This document shows, piece after piece, positions 43,343 through 52,869 of a DNA stretch of 64,000 nt (position 1 is its first letter; every line of letters begins with the position of its first letter). Under the pieces are notes generated by a model. It was not told the origin of the DNA. It ran no database searches and saw only the letters and a list, made by a program, of their open reading frames with translations. Both the position numbers and the translations under genes were made by a program. This stretch comes from a bacterium (GTDB lineage Bacteria; Bdellovibrionota_C; UBA2361; RFPC01): NCBI GenBank assembly GCA_030428205.1, contig JAUIBK010000009.1:1-64000 (forward strand). The letters are read 5' to 3'.

Positions 43343-44527
43343 GTGGTTCAAACTAATGTAAGAGATTTCGTATTTACTTCTGAGTCTGTATCGGAAGGAC
43401 ACCCTGATAAGGTCTGTGATCAGATCAGTGACTCTATTCTTGATGCGCTCCTTCAAGGAGATACGAAGAGTCGAGTTGCTTGTGAGACGTTAGTGAAAAA
43501 TGGCGTTGTGGTTCTTGCTGGAGAGATTACCTCTGAACAAGAGATCTCTTATGAAGAGGTAGCTCGTGATGCTATCCGTCGAATTGGATACACAGATCCT
43601 GCTCTTGGTTTTGATGCAGATACTTGCGAAATCCTAACTTTTATTAATCAGCAGTCCCCTGACATTAGTATGGGAGTCAATGAAGGTGAGGGAACCTTCA
43701 AAGAGCAAGGAGCTGGAGACCAGGGCCTTATGTTTGGGTTCGCTTGTAATGAAACTCCCGAGCTCATGCCTTTGCCAATTGCTCTTTCACACCGACTTGT
43801 TGAAGAGCTCGCTAAGCAGCGAAAGGAAGGAGTGGTGGACTACCTCCGTCCTGACTCTAAAGCGCAAGTTTCAGTGCGTTACGAAGATGACAAGCCGGTC
43901 TCTGTGGATACGATAGTACTTTCTACTCAGCACGCAGAAGGGTTAGATCTCAAAGAGTTAGAGTCATTCATTAAAGAGAGTGTTGTTTCGAAAGTGATTC
44001 CACAGGAGCTTGTGAACGACAAGACACGCTACTTTATTAATCCAACTGGCCACTTTGTTATTGGTGGACCTGTTGGTGATGCTGGTCTCACAGGAAGGAA
44101 GATTATCGTTGATACGTATGGTGGATATAGTCGCCACGGTGGCGGTGCGTTCTCCGGCAAAGATCCTTCAAAAGTAGATCGTTCAGCTGCGTATGCTGGT
44201 CGCTATATTGCCAAAAATATTGTTGCTGCTGGTGTTGCTGATAAGTGTGAAGTTCAGGTCGCCTACGCTATTGGTGTTGCTGAGCCGGTCTCTGTTTTTG
44301 TTGACACCTTTGGTACAGGTAAAGTTTGCGAGCGAGAGATTGGTAAAGTTGTTCAAGAAATCTTCTCACTTACACCTAGAGGTATTATAGAATCTTTAGG
44401 GCTCCTGAAGCCTATCTATCAACCAACAGCTGCTTATGGGCATTTTGGTCGTACACCGACAAATGATGGTCACTTTTCCTGGGAGAAAGATGATAAAGCA
44501 GAGCAGTTGCAGAAAGCGTTGCTTTAA
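43343..44527 (+). CDS. metK: S-adenosylmethionine synthetase
   Basis: A 394-residue Met[19 protein letters not shown] near the start, [15 protein letters not shown], and [23 protein letters not shown]. Makes SAM from Met and ATP. GTG start at 43343. The 146-nt leader (43197-43342) has no SAM-riboswitch pattern I can confirm, only a short CTGAGG/CCTTCAG stem. Gap to the convergent helicase gene is 43 nt. Confidence 0.95.
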   Translation: MVQTNVRDFVFTSESVSEGHPDKVCDQISDSILDALLQGDTKSRVACETLVKNGVVVLAGEITSEQEISYEEVARDAIRRIGYTDPALGFDADTCEILTFINQQSPDISMGVNEGEGTFKEQGAGDQGLMFGFACNETPELMPLPIALSHRLVEELAKQRKEGVVDYLRPDSKAQVSVRYEDDKPVSVDTIVLSTQHAEGLDLKELESFIKESVVSKVIPQELVNDKTRYFINPTGHFVIGGPVGDAGLTGRKIIVDTYGGYSRHGGGAFSGKDPSKVDRSAAYAGRYIAKNIVAAGVADKCEVQVAYAIGVAEPVSVFVDTFGTGKVCEREIGKVVQEIFSLTPRGIIESLGLLKPIYQPTAAYGHFGRTPTNDGHFSWEKDDKAEQLQKALL

Positions 44528-44570
44528 GTGTTTCTGTTGCTTGAGTTAGATATACGGCTATAGCTGAGCC

Positions 44571-46739
44571 CTATTCCCTTCGCCCACGCTTACCGTTCGG
44601 ATAGATGTTTGTAGCTCTCTTGCGAGAGCCTCTTTTCTTTGCCTTTGCCACGGAGTCAGCGAGGTCACGCTTGAGTTGCGGGGTGGCGTGTTTCATAAGC
44701 CACTTTGGATCTATTGCTGTCGCCATAAGCACAAGAGGAAGAGTTTTGGTGTCGTCATGCTCACGTAGAACGACGAGGTCAAAGGCTTTGCCGACAATAA
44801 GACTAGAGTCTTGGACCACGGAGCTTCGAGAGAGTTTTCTGTCTCCACGTGAATGAAGCCCCTTCCACATACTGTCTTGTCCTTTGGAGCCGACTTTGCG
44901 GAACACTGAATCTGACATTCCTGTCCAGATACATTCAAGCATCTTTTGACGCATTGTCGGTGATGGAGCCTGCTTGAGCTCTTCCGGACGGGGGCCGATC
45001 TCGAGTCTGCGGTCGAGTAAGCGTCTCATCTCCTCTGCGCGACGAAAGGACTTTGCGTCCACCCCCATAGCTTCAAGGGTTTTTTCCCCTCGGTGTTGTG
45101 CAGCGCGGTAGACACGTAGTTGAGCGATATGGTCGGAGTCGTGCTCTCCTTTGCAGTAACGGCCCCATTTTTTTTGTTTGTCGGAAATGGTGATTCCCTC
45201 AGCCTCAATAATTGCTGCAATATCAATCATGTTCTCGAGAAGTCCGGGGTATTTCACATCAAGCTCAACCGCTTTGACTAGCATCTTGCCTGTGCGCACA
45301 TCAACCGGCAGGGCTGCTACTTTGGCTCCTTCTTCGGTCAGGTGCCCGCGTGGTCCAATAAGATTAAGGTGGTAGAGGGCTCTTTTGGCGAGTTCGATGT
45401 GCTCTTGAGGGGGGGGATCGATAAAGGGAAGCTGTTCAATATCTTCTCCGCCTGAGAGAAGGGCTAGAGTGAGTTTTTCGAGAGGACCACGGCAGAGTTC
45501 AGGCTTTGGATAGTCTTCGAGCAGCTCAAGAGGAACTTGGCCGTGGTAGATGTATTTCCCCGGTCCACATCTGCCACACCGTCCCATACGTTGGCGTACG
45601 TTGAACTTTGAGATTGGATGAATGCTAAGTGTCTCGATACCATCAATGAGCTCTACCGAGCGCTCAAGGCCTGAATCAATAACGGTATCGATATCAGAAA
45701 TAGTGATGCTTGTCTCAGCAATATTAGTGCTGGGAATCGCCTTGGGGCGATCGTATTTTTTAAAAGCAAGATTTTGTTCGTCAGATGTGAGTTGAGAGTG
45801 CAGTGGAATGACTTCAAGATCGACATCTTCATCGTCGAGTTGTGATTCTAAAGAGTAGATCTCAGATTTACCCGGAAGGAACACAAGGGTGTTTTTGCCA
45901 TCGAGAGCTTCGTCGACTACATCGTCTTCGATGGATGAGCCTGGAGAGACTTGAGTAATAGGGTAAGTGCGTCCTTGGGCTTCAATAATCGGCGCTCCCC
46001 ATCTCTCTGAGAGGTGTTCTGCATTAATCGTTGCAGACATAATAACGAGTTTGGGAGGTTTGGGACCTTTTCCTTCGTAAAATGCGTTAAGTCTCTTTTC
46101 GTGAAGCGCGACAAGTGCGTCCATCCACTGGTTTCGCTCATGATACTCATCGATGATGAGGACATCGTTTTCCGAAGCTCGGTGTAAAAAGCGGTGAAAT
46201 TCGTAGCCATCGGTAGAAACAACGAGGCGTGAGTCTAAACCAACAGAATCTTCTAGAGCATGACGGTAGCCAACCTCTTTTCCGAGAGGCTCACCTCTTT
46301 CCTCTGAGATTCTTGAGGCCGACGCGCTGGCGGCTAACCTCCGTGGTTGGGTCATGATAACCGAGTAGCCTTCGTCGATCAGAAATTGTGGAATCTGTGT
46401 TGTTTTGCCTGCGCCAGTTTCTGCTGTCACAATGACTCGATCGCAGAGATCAATTGCTCGAAGAAATTCACCTTTGATTTGTTCAATGGGGAGTTTCTCA
46501 GTTTGTCTATCAGGAGATCTTTTCTGCTCTAGCCATGGTGCGTTCTCTACGTCGAGTGAAGTGTTGTGACGCGGTCTAAACGCATCTCGGGCAGGCTGTG
46601 ACCGTCTCCAGTGAGACTTCGAGGGAGTTGACTCTGAATGTCTTGGCTGTGATGAGGGATGAACTCGATTAGGGTGGTATACGCCTCGGCGATTTCGAAA
46701 TAAGTTTGCGCGCCCCTGAGGTGATGCCATACTCGACAT
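44571..46739 (-). CDS. DExH-box RNA/DNA helicase (HrpA/HrpB-like)
   Basis: A 722-residue helicase from ATG 46739, which has GGGAG ten bases upstream; a GTG at 46778 would add 13 residues. Motifs: ETGAGKTT (I), TQPRRLAA (Ia), DEYHER (II, where most relatives have DEAH), MSATIN (III), TNIAETSITI (V), QRMGRCGRCGPG (VI). A C-terminal helicase-associated and OB domain follow. The first ~75 residues are Arg-, Ser- and His-rich and likely disordered. It is probably an RNA helicase for ribosome biogenesis or mRNA decay. The DEYH motif is a variant. Confidence 0.82.
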   Translation of the reverse strand: MSSMASPQGRANLFRNRRGVYHPNRVHPSSQPRHSESTPSKSHWRRSQPARDAFRPRHNTSLDVENAPWLEQKRSPDRQTEKLPIEQIKGEFLRAIDLCDRVIVTAETGAGKTTQIPQFLIDEGYSVIMTQPRRLAASASASRISEERGEPLGKEVGYRHALEDSVGLDSRLVVSTDGYEFHRFLHRASENDVLIIDEYHERNQWMDALVALHEKRLNAFYEGKGPKPPKLVIMSATINAEHLSERWGAPIIEAQGRTYPITQVSPGSSIEDDVVDEALDGKNTLVFLPGKSEIYSLESQLDDEDVDLEVIPLHSQLTSDEQNLAFKKYDRPKAIPSTNIAETSITISDIDTVIDSGLERSVELIDGIETLSIHPISKFNVRQRMGRCGRCGPGKYIYHGQVPLELLEDYPKPELCRGPLEKLTLALLSGGEDIEQLPFIDPPPQEHIELAKRALYHLNLIGPRGHLTEEGAKVAALPVDVRTGKMLVKAVELDVKYPGLLENMIDIAAIIEAEGITISDKQKKWGRYCKGEHDSDHIAQLRVYRAAQHRGEKTLEAMGVDAKSFRRAEEMRRLLDRRLEIGPRPEELKQAPSPTMRQKMLECIWTGMSDSVFRKVGSKGQDSMWKGLHSRGDRKLSRSSVVQDSSLIVGKAFDLVVLREHDDTKTLPLVLMATAIDPKWLMKHATPQLKRDLADSVAKAKKRGSRKRATNIYPNGKRGRRE

Positions 46740-46982
46740 AGACAAAGAACTCCCTGATACATCAATTTGGGATTTCACACGAGGAGATGGGGCCGCACGT
46801 ATGAATTCTCCAGCTTCAGGCCTATTGTATGGCGACTACGGTCAATTACAAAGAACTTTTGTGTTTATAATATGTCAGCGAATATTAAGAAAGCTTGTCC
46901 GCAAATCCCTTATCAGGTAAACCGTTCCATGGGATCGAGCGTCTTATAGAGTGTCACCTATCTGCTATGATGGAGAGTTCCT

Positions 46983-47369
46983 ATGCATCTTATATACCCC
47001 CCGCAAATGAAAATGCCTCGCCTGATGAACATCGGTACTTCTGGTGGAAAGACCCTGAGCGGGGCTTATCGCTTTCTGGCGGGGGGTATACACAAGCTAT
47101 TTATTCTCACCATTCTTCTCTTCTTGAACTCTCCGGCCAACGCTCAGGTACAAAAGCGGAAAAAATTTTGCCAACATAATCCAACTTCTATTCTCTGCAC
47201 TTCTCGACTCGATGAGCGAGACCAACGTGTTGCAGATACAAAAGAGGAGTGCCGTCTCCGTCCTAATACCGAAAAATGCAAAAATATCGCCACTCGAAAG
47301 AAGATCAAAGATGAGCGGCTTACGTTTTGTGAGTCTAATCCTGCTGCTTGTGCAGGTCGGAGGAGGTGA
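46983..47369 (+). CDS. Small secreted Cys-containing protein
   Basis: A 128-residue protein. The N-terminal 35 residues are polar with Lys/Arg, then a signal-peptide-like core LFILTILLFLNSPANAQ ends in ANA. The mature part (about 75 residues) has FCQHNPTSILC, CRLRPNTEKC and FCESNPAACAG: paired Cys about 9-10 apart. ATG 46983 has GGAG seven bases upstream. A TATAAT-like box lies at 46866-46871. No family recognised. Three similar Cys pairs suggest a small repeat fold. Confidence 0.55.
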   Translation: MHLIYPPQMKMPRLMNIGTSGGKTLSGAYRFLAGGIHKLFILTILLFLNSPANAQVQKRKKFCQHNPTSILCTSRLDERDQRVADTKEECRLRPNTEKCKNIATRKKIKDERLTFCESNPAACAGRRR

Positions 47370-47466
47370 AAGTGCGTATTGATGTCTAAGACACTCTCTC
47401 ACAGAGATGGTTTGCAGTGAAGTTTTCTCATCAAATTTCCGTGGTGGGGCTCTGGGACGTCATGAT

Positions 47467-47510
47467 TTAACCGCAAAGGTGCGAAGACACAAAGAGCCTC
47501 TCTTTGTGTC
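47467..47510. repeat. TTAACCGCAAAG hairpin, copy 3 (partial)
   Basis: Starts TTAACCGCAAAGGTGCGAAG at 47467. GACACAAAGAG (47486-47496) pairs with CTCTTTGTGTC (47500-47510) over 11 bp with a 3-nt loop. The outer part of the right arm is absent. It lies in the convergent gap between the 46983 gene and the HAD gene. Compare copies at 23535 and 33439. Confidence 0.65.
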
Positions 47511-47527
47511 CTTAGACACATCCAGTA

Positions 47528-48364
47528 CTACCACCCAAAAAGCTCTTGTACCGCATGCAGCACACCGCCCTCGGAAACGGAGCGAGTAACAAAATCCGCT
47601 TCATTTTTTACATGTTCTTTTGCGTTTCCCATTGCTATTCCAATGGCAGCAAGTTGTAAAAAGGGGATATCTGATTCGGCATCACCAAAAGCAATTGTTT
47701 TCTCCTGAGCAGAGTGGGTGTGCTTTAGAAGGTGTGAAAAAGCCTGGTGGCGTGAACCTTCTTTGCTTGTGACGCTGACAAATGTGATATGAGGGTGTGC
47801 GGCTCCATATGCGATGCCCAAGCTAAGGTGAGGGAAGGTTGCTTCGAACAGGTCTAGTTCTTTTTGGGTGATGGGGAATGGATACGCAAGTTGTACTTTG
47901 TAAATCCTGCCGCGGTGTTTTTCTTCCACAAGTCTAAGCTCTTCAAAGAGCGGAGCACATCCCATGTATTCTTCGTGAATTGTGGCAAGCTCGTGGGGCT
48001 CGGGAGTGAAGTACCCATCAATGGTGTAGAGCTCAGTGTACCAGTTGTGTTCCTGGCTAAGTGAAAGGCAGCTTTGAATATCCTCTGTAGAAAGTGGGGC
48101 AGCCTCTAGAGGACAGGAAGATCCTGGGCATATGATAACACTTCCTGAAAAAAACATAGAGGGACCAGTAATGCCAAGAGTCCCCGCGAGGGACGTTGCT
48201 GCAAACGAGGGACGCCCCGAAGCAAGAGCAATCTGCACGCCGTGCTCTTGTAGAAGGGCAACGGCCTCCTTTGCTCCAGGACCGAGCTTGTGATCTGAGT
48301 CTACGAGTGTTCCGTCGATATCAAAACAGGCAAGCTCGGGGAGAAAGGATGCTTTAGAGGGCAC
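47528..48364 (-). CDS. HAD-superfamily (Cof-type) phosphatase
   Basis: A 278-residue HAD hydrolase with FDIDGTLVDSDHKL (motif I, Asp nucleophile), ALASGRP (motif II) and FGDAESDIPFL (motif IV). The long cap (residues 80-180) fits type C2 Cof-like sugar phosphatases. GTG start at 48364 overlaps the valS stop by 11 nt, so it is probably coexpressed with valS. Substrate unknown. Confidence 0.85.
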   Translation of the reverse strand: MPSKASFLPELACFDIDGTLVDSDHKLGPGAKEAVALLQEHGVQIALASGRPSFAATSLAGTLGITGPSMFFSGSVIICPGSSCPLEAAPLSTEDIQSCLSLSQEHNWYTELYTIDGYFTPEPHELATIHEEYMGCAPLFEELRLVEEKHRGRIYKVQLAYPFPITQKELDLFEATFPHLSLGIAYGAAHPHITFVSVTSKEGSRHQAFSHLLKHTHSAQEKTIAFGDAESDIPFLQLAAIGIAMGNAKEHVKNEADFVTRSVSEGGVLHAVQELFGW

Positions 48365-51161
48365 GGAGCTCCTCGAGTGCGTGTAAGACCTTTTCCTTTT
48401 GTCGTTGTACTTCAGTCAGAGCGTCCTTTTCAGCTTGCACGACCTGCTCAGGAGCGCGTGAAGTAAATTTCTCGTTGTGAAGCTTTGATTCGATCTGAGC
48501 AAGGCGCTTGTCGAGTTTTTCGAGAGCTTTTTCGTTTCGAGAGAGTTCTGCTTCTACATCAAGATGCTCAGCAACGTTAAGATAGATCTCAGCTCCAGGA
48601 ATAACCGTCACACTCATCTTCTCAGGTTTTTCAGAGACAAGCGTGAGTGATTTTAGGCCAGAGGCGCGCGAGATGATCTTTTCTCCACTCACAATAGTCT
48701 TGCCGATCTCTTCTTCCATCGGGAAGATAAAAGCTTCAAGCTCGAGTTTTGGGCTTAGATTTGCGCCAACTCGCATATTCCTCAGCGATCGTACGACATC
48801 TCTGTACGTTTCAAAGTGAGTGTCGAGCTCTTCGTTGAAACGGCCGTGATCGACAGGAAATGGAGCTTGGGCACAAAGAGTGTCTGAAGATATTTCTTCG
48901 CTCATAAGCTCTCCTGCTGATAGCTTGGGCAAGAGGTGTCCCCAGAGCTCTTCGGTGATAAAAGGCATCGCAGGATGGAGAAGACGTAAGACGCTACTGA
49001 GGACTTCGCCGAGTGTCATCTGTACTCGACGGATATCATTCTTGCTCCCCGTTTTGAGGCGCTCTTTGGTAAGCTCGAGGTACCAATCACAAACATCATC
49101 CCAGAAGAAGTGGTAGACAGCCTCAAAACCAACATTAAAGCGGTAGGTGTCGAGTGCCTCGCGTAGTTGCGCTGTGCATCGATCGAGTCTTCCAAGTATC
49201 CACTCATCTTCAATTTGAGCGTCCGCGAGCCCTTCAGAAGTTGGAGGCACTTCTTCGAAGTTCTGCATAACAAAACGAGAGGCGTTCCAGAGTTTGTCAG
49301 TGAAACGTTTTCCAATCTCTTCGAATCTCTTTAGGCTAATTTGCACCTGTTGAGCTTCGGAGTTGAGGGTCAACAGCGAAAAGCGTAAGGCGTCTGCACC
49401 AACTCCCTTAAAGCCGTCAGGAAACATTTTATGGAGCCGTTTGAGCATCGTTTCCATGTTGTGAGGACGAGCTTCGTTAATAGGGCCTTCAAGCTCTTCG
49501 GTTGTGGCACCATCGATTACATGTAGAGGATCTATTCCGTTCCCCTTTGACTTAGACATCGTTTCGCCATCTTCGTCGCAGATGGTGGGGTGAAAATAGA
49601 CGTGATGAAAGGGTACGTCATCCATATGGAAAAGTCCTGTCATCGCCATGCGTGCTACCCAGAGGTAGATGATGTCTTTGGCTGTAGAAAGAAGGTTTGT
49701 TGGGTAGTAGCGATTGAGATCAGCTGCGTCCATTTCTGGCCAACCGAGTGTAGAGTACGGCCAAAGAGCAGAACTAAACCAGGTATCAAGTACGTCTGTT
49801 TCTTGTTCCCAAGCATCTGGGTTTTCAAGAACTTGGCTTGGTGTGTCAATACCAACAGCAATCTCACCGGTTTCTTTGTGATACCAAGCAGGAATGCGGT
49901 GCCCCCACCATATCTGTCTTGAGATACACCAGTCGCGTGTATTCTCAAGCCAATCTCGGTACACTCGGTCCCACCGGTGAGGGGAGATTTCTATGCGGCC
50001 TTCTTCGGATGCTTTGAGAGCAAGGTCTGCAAGGGGGCGCATCTTTACAAACCACTGATCGCTTAAGCGGTATTCAATGATTGCCTTTGAGCGCTCACTT
50101 CTTCCAACTGGGGTCATGCGGTCTTCGATTTTTTCAAGAAGTCCAAGAGCATCCATAGCAGAAACAATTTTATCTCTGGCTTCAAAACGGTCGAGACCTC
50201 GAAACTCCTCAGGTGCCTCATCGTTTATGCTGGCGTCTTCGTTCATGATGTTGATCTGATCGAGATCGTGACGTAGGCCAATTTGAAAGTCGTTGAGATC
50301 GTGGGCCGGGGTGACCTTGAGGCATCCAGTTCCAAATGATGCGTCAACGTAGTCATCAGCAATGATTGGAATTTTCCTTCCAACAAGTGGAAGGGTAACG
50401 GTTTTCCCAATCAGGTTGGTGTACCGCTCATCTTTCGGGTTTACAGCAACGGCGCTATCTCCAAGCATCGTTTCGGGACGAGTAGTCGCAATAATGACAT
50501 GCTCTTCGCTGTCAGTAATTGGATAGCGAAAGTGCCAGAGATGGCCAGGCTCTCCCCCTTCTTTGGTATGTACCTCATCATTTGAGAGGGCGGTGCGATC
50601 AATTGGGCACCAGTTAACGATATATTTTCCACGGTAGACGAGTCCTTTCTCGTAGAGCCTGGCAAAAGCGACCTTAACCGCGTGCGAGAGCCCCTCGTCC
50701 ATAGTAAAGCGAGTGCGGCTCCAATCACATGAAGCCCCAAGGCGACGGAGCTGGCGTAGGATTTGATTTCCGTATTTTTCCTTCCACTCCCAAATCCGTT
50801 CAATCATTTTCTCGCGTCCGAGATCACGATAATTAATCCCTTCAGCATCAAGGTGCTTTTTGACAACACTCTGTGTCGAGATTCCAGCGTGGTCCGTTCC
50901 GGGGACCCAAAGCGCGTCATAACCGTCCATTCTTTTGTAACGGATAAGGACATCTTGAATAGAGTTGTTCAGTGCATGCCCCATGTGGAGCCGACCAGTT
51001 ACGTTGGGTGGGGGGATGACGATACTGTAAGGCTTTTTCTTTGAGGTATTATCTCCGACAAACACCCCACGCTTTTCCCACATCTCATAGATTTTCTTTT
51101 CAATCTCTTGAGGCTCGTAGTGTTTGGCATCAAGGCTTAAAAATGGTCCGCATTCTTTCAT
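48354..51161 (-). CDS. valS: Valyl-tRNA synthetase
   Basis: A 935-residue class I synthetase. HIGH-type motif PPPNVTGRLHMGHAL, KMSKS-type TMSKSKGNGID, CP1 editing domain and a C-terminal coiled coil (KRLAQIESKLHNEKFTS). Full length. Upstream is a 215-nt gap with the copy-2 29-bp-arm hairpin (51262-51349). Confidence 0.97.
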   Translation of the reverse strand: MKECGPFLSLDAKHYEPQEIEKKIYEMWEKRGVFVGDNTSKKKPYSIVIPPPNVTGRLHMGHALNNSIQDVLIRYKRMDGYDALWVPGTDHAGISTQSVVKKHLDAEGINYRDLGREKMIERIWEWKEKYGNQILRQLRRLGASCDWSRTRFTMDEGLSHAVKVAFARLYEKGLVYRGKYIVNWCPIDRTALSNDEVHTKEGGEPGHLWHFRYPITDSEEHVIIATTRPETMLGDSAVAVNPKDERYTNLIGKTVTLPLVGRKIPIIADDYVDASFGTGCLKVTPAHDLNDFQIGLRHDLDQINIMNEDASINDEAPEEFRGLDRFEARDKIVSAMDALGLLEKIEDRMTPVGRSERSKAIIEYRLSDQWFVKMRPLADLALKASEEGRIEISPHRWDRVYRDWLENTRDWCISRQIWWGHRIPAWYHKETGEIAVGIDTPSQVLENPDAWEQETDVLDTWFSSALWPYSTLGWPEMDAADLNRYYPTNLLSTAKDIIYLWVARMAMTGLFHMDDVPFHHVYFHPTICDEDGETMSKSKGNGIDPLHVIDGATTEELEGPINEARPHNMETMLKRLHKMFPDGFKGVGADALRFSLLTLNSEAQQVQISLKRFEEIGKRFTDKLWNASRFVMQNFEEVPPTSEGLADAQIEDEWILGRLDRCTAQLREALDTYRFNVGFEAVYHFFWDDVCDWYLELTKERLKTGSKNDIRRVQMTLGEVLSSVLRLLHPAMPFITEELWGHLLPKLSAGELMSEEISSDTLCAQAPFPVDHGRFNEELDTHFETYRDVVRSLRNMRVGANLSPKLELEAFIFPMEEEIGKTIVSGEKIISRASGLKSLTLVSEKPEKMSVTVIPGAEIYLNVAEHLDVEAELSRNEKALEKLDKRLAQIESKLHNEKFTSRAPEQVVQAEKDALTEVQRQKEKVLHALEELRAL

Positions 51162-51261
51162 TGGTGTATCCGTTGATAGTGAGTAGTCACCCCTTAAGGA
51201 GCAAGTAAATCATATGTTTAGGCGGATTCCAACTGCTGGGGGAAGCATACTCCTTCCGTTA

Positions 51262-51349
51262 CCATTTTCTTGAACTTTTTTCTCCGTGGCATAGTTTCTG
51301 GGTATTTCACCAGGCTCTACGCCACGGAGAAAAAAGTTCAAGAAAATGG
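51262..51349. repeat. 29-bp-arm hairpin, copy 2
   Basis: Perfect 29-bp arms at 51262-51290 and 51321-51349 around a 30-nt loop. The arm differs from the copy at 28201 by one compensated base pair. The loop differs in sequence but not length, and both are followed by GTTC[G/-]AACCTC. It lies between the metallophosphoesterase 3' end and the valS 5' end. Confidence 0.92.
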
Positions 51350-51377
51350 CTGTTCGAACCTCATTTGTGGGGGGGGC

Positions 51378-52091
51378 TTAAGACGGAAGCTCAAACTCCG
51401 TAAAATTATGCCGCATCCCCCGAATCATGGAGCCCGTATTATGAAAGGTATACCCCTCATGCTTGAGCGCCGAGAATGGTGAGTGGGTATGCCCAAAGAA
51501 GATGTGTTGGATTCCGTCGAGCACTTCACTTTCGTGAGTCTCAAAATATTCAAGAACTCGCTCACAAGAGCGCCGTGGAGGATTAAGGAAGTAGGCAAGT
51601 TTATGAAGCCTCGTTTTCACTAATCCCGCGTAAAGCATATGCCTATTTTTCGGCAAGATCTCAGCGTGCTCAAAGTTCGAGCGGTATGTTTCAAGTGAGC
51701 CGGCTTGCGGGCTCCGTACGTGAATGATGTCACCGTGTAAGAAGAGGTGGTCAGCGAGCTTGACGTAGTGAGGATACCAGGTGAAGTGGGGATACATCTC
51801 TTCTAGCTCAGGGAGTCTTTCTACGAAACTTCTCAGAGAGTCGTGGTTTCCAAGCACGTAATGAAACTCACAACTTCTGTTTTCTTCAAGGAGTTGGGTA
51901 CAAAAAGAAAAAGCTTGTTCGACAGTTTCAGCAATGGAGGGAAGAGTTGTCCAACGAAAATCAAAGATATCACCGTTGAGGACACAGACGTCGTACTGGC
52001 TTAGTTTTGTTCTGTATTCCTCAAAATCAATTCTTGCAGATGAGCGGCTCGAAAAGAGGTGAAGATCGGAGATAACAAGTCCATTTGGCAT
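51378..52091 (-). CDS. Calcineurin-like metallophosphoesterase (LpxH-like)
   Basis: A 237-residue protein from ATG 52091 (MPNGLVISDLHL). Motifs DLHL, GDIFD, GNHD, HGD and GHTH, the order of metallophosphoesterases with two metal ions. The DxHL rather than DxH start is shared with LpxH and relatives, and the length fits LpxH. A TTG start at 52136 (longer by 15) is possible. Whether it is LpxH or a general phosphodiesterase is open. Confidence 0.72.
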   Translation of the reverse strand: MPNGLVISDLHLFSSRSSARIDFEEYRTKLSQYDVCVLNGDIFDFRWTTLPSIAETVEQAFSFCTQLLEENRSCEFHYVLGNHDSLRSFVERLPELEEMYPHFTWYPHYVKLADHLFLHGDIIHVRSPQAGSLETYRSNFEHAEILPKNRHMLYAGLVKTRLHKLAYFLNPPRRSCERVLEYFETHESEVLDGIQHIFFGHTHSPFSALKHEGYTFHNTGSMIRGMRHNFTEFELPS

Positions 52092-52285
52092 GCGCAATGT
52101 ATGGCGTGATCGACGTATGTTGTCAAATAGTCTCAATATTTTCAGAAGAGAGAGATTTGATGGAGATTGCTCATGTTAAGTAACGCCGCTCTCAAGCTAG
52201 TAATAACTAGTTATAGAACAGCGAGAGTTTGGTACGAACTCCACGATATTTCAAATTTCATAGGTTTTTCACAGGTTTATTATAC

Positions 52286-52780
52286 ATGAATCATAAGTCT
52301 CCCCTGCTCGGGAATGCGGTTTCCGATATCATCAATCAACATCAATTGAATGCCAATAATCTTTCCCAAAAGAGGCATAAAGCTCCTAAAAAAGGAAACA
52401 TGAAACGAGAGCTGGAACTTGCCCTAACGGTGCTACTCGTAGATCTCGCCTCAAGCGATCAGAATTTTGACCAAGTTGAATATCATGTCATGACTGCTGG
52501 ATTAAATCGGCTTTTTGGTACAGGAAAGACGGAGGTGTCAGCTCTCGTCAACCAAGCTCAAACAATTTTAAAAAATCTCCGTGGTGTCAGTAAGTATGCA
52601 GAGGTTCTTAAGACAAACCTCTCCCTTGAGCAGCGCAAAGTTATTCTTGAAGTGATTGATGACGTCATTCACGCTGACGGGGAAGTAGATGGATTTGAAA
52701 CGTACCTGAGACATAAGTTCGCCGATCTGATTGGGGTCTCTCTTGAGCCACACCAAGACCCTAATGAGAAACACGAATAA
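52286..52780 (+). CDS. TerB-like protein
   Basis: A 164-residue protein with a polar N-terminal extension and a helical TerB domain (ELALTVLLVDLASSDQNFDQVEYHVMTAGLNRLFG ... EVIDDVIHADGEVDGFE). Two acidic helix-turn-helix repeats (DQNFDQVE and DGEVDGFE) match the tellurite-resistance TerB metal-binding pattern. ATG 52286. It is followed by a terminator-like hairpin, so it is probably a single-gene unit. Confidence 0.75.
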   Translation: MNHKSPLLGNAVSDIINQHQLNANNLSQKRHKAPKKGNMKRELELALTVLLVDLASSDQNFDQVEYHVMTAGLNRLFGTGKTEVSALVNQAQTILKNLRGVSKYAEVLKTNLSLEQRKVILEVIDDVIHADGEVDGFETYLRHKFADLIGVSLEPHQDPNEKHE

Positions 52781-52794
52781 AGTCTCTCTCTTGC

Positions 52795-52862
52795 GCCTGG
52801 GGTTAAGAAGCGGTACTACCTATCCCCTCTCCAAGTCGGTTCTCAGCCCCAGGCTTTTTTTT
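52795..52862 (+). terminator. Rho-independent terminator with a long loop
   Basis: GCCTGGGG (52795-52802) pairs with CCCCAGGC (52847-52854), followed by TTTTTTTT. The loop of 44 nt is long, so the structure may hold an extra small stem. It lies 15 nt past the terB-like stop. Confidence 0.75.
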
Positions 52863-52869
52863 CCCTCCG

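Noticed and set aside
51352-51360. GTTCGAACC, as in a tRNA T-arm
   Set aside because: It is the tail of the 29-bp-arm repeat family (the other copy has GTTCAACC), with no acceptor stem or anticodon arm around it.
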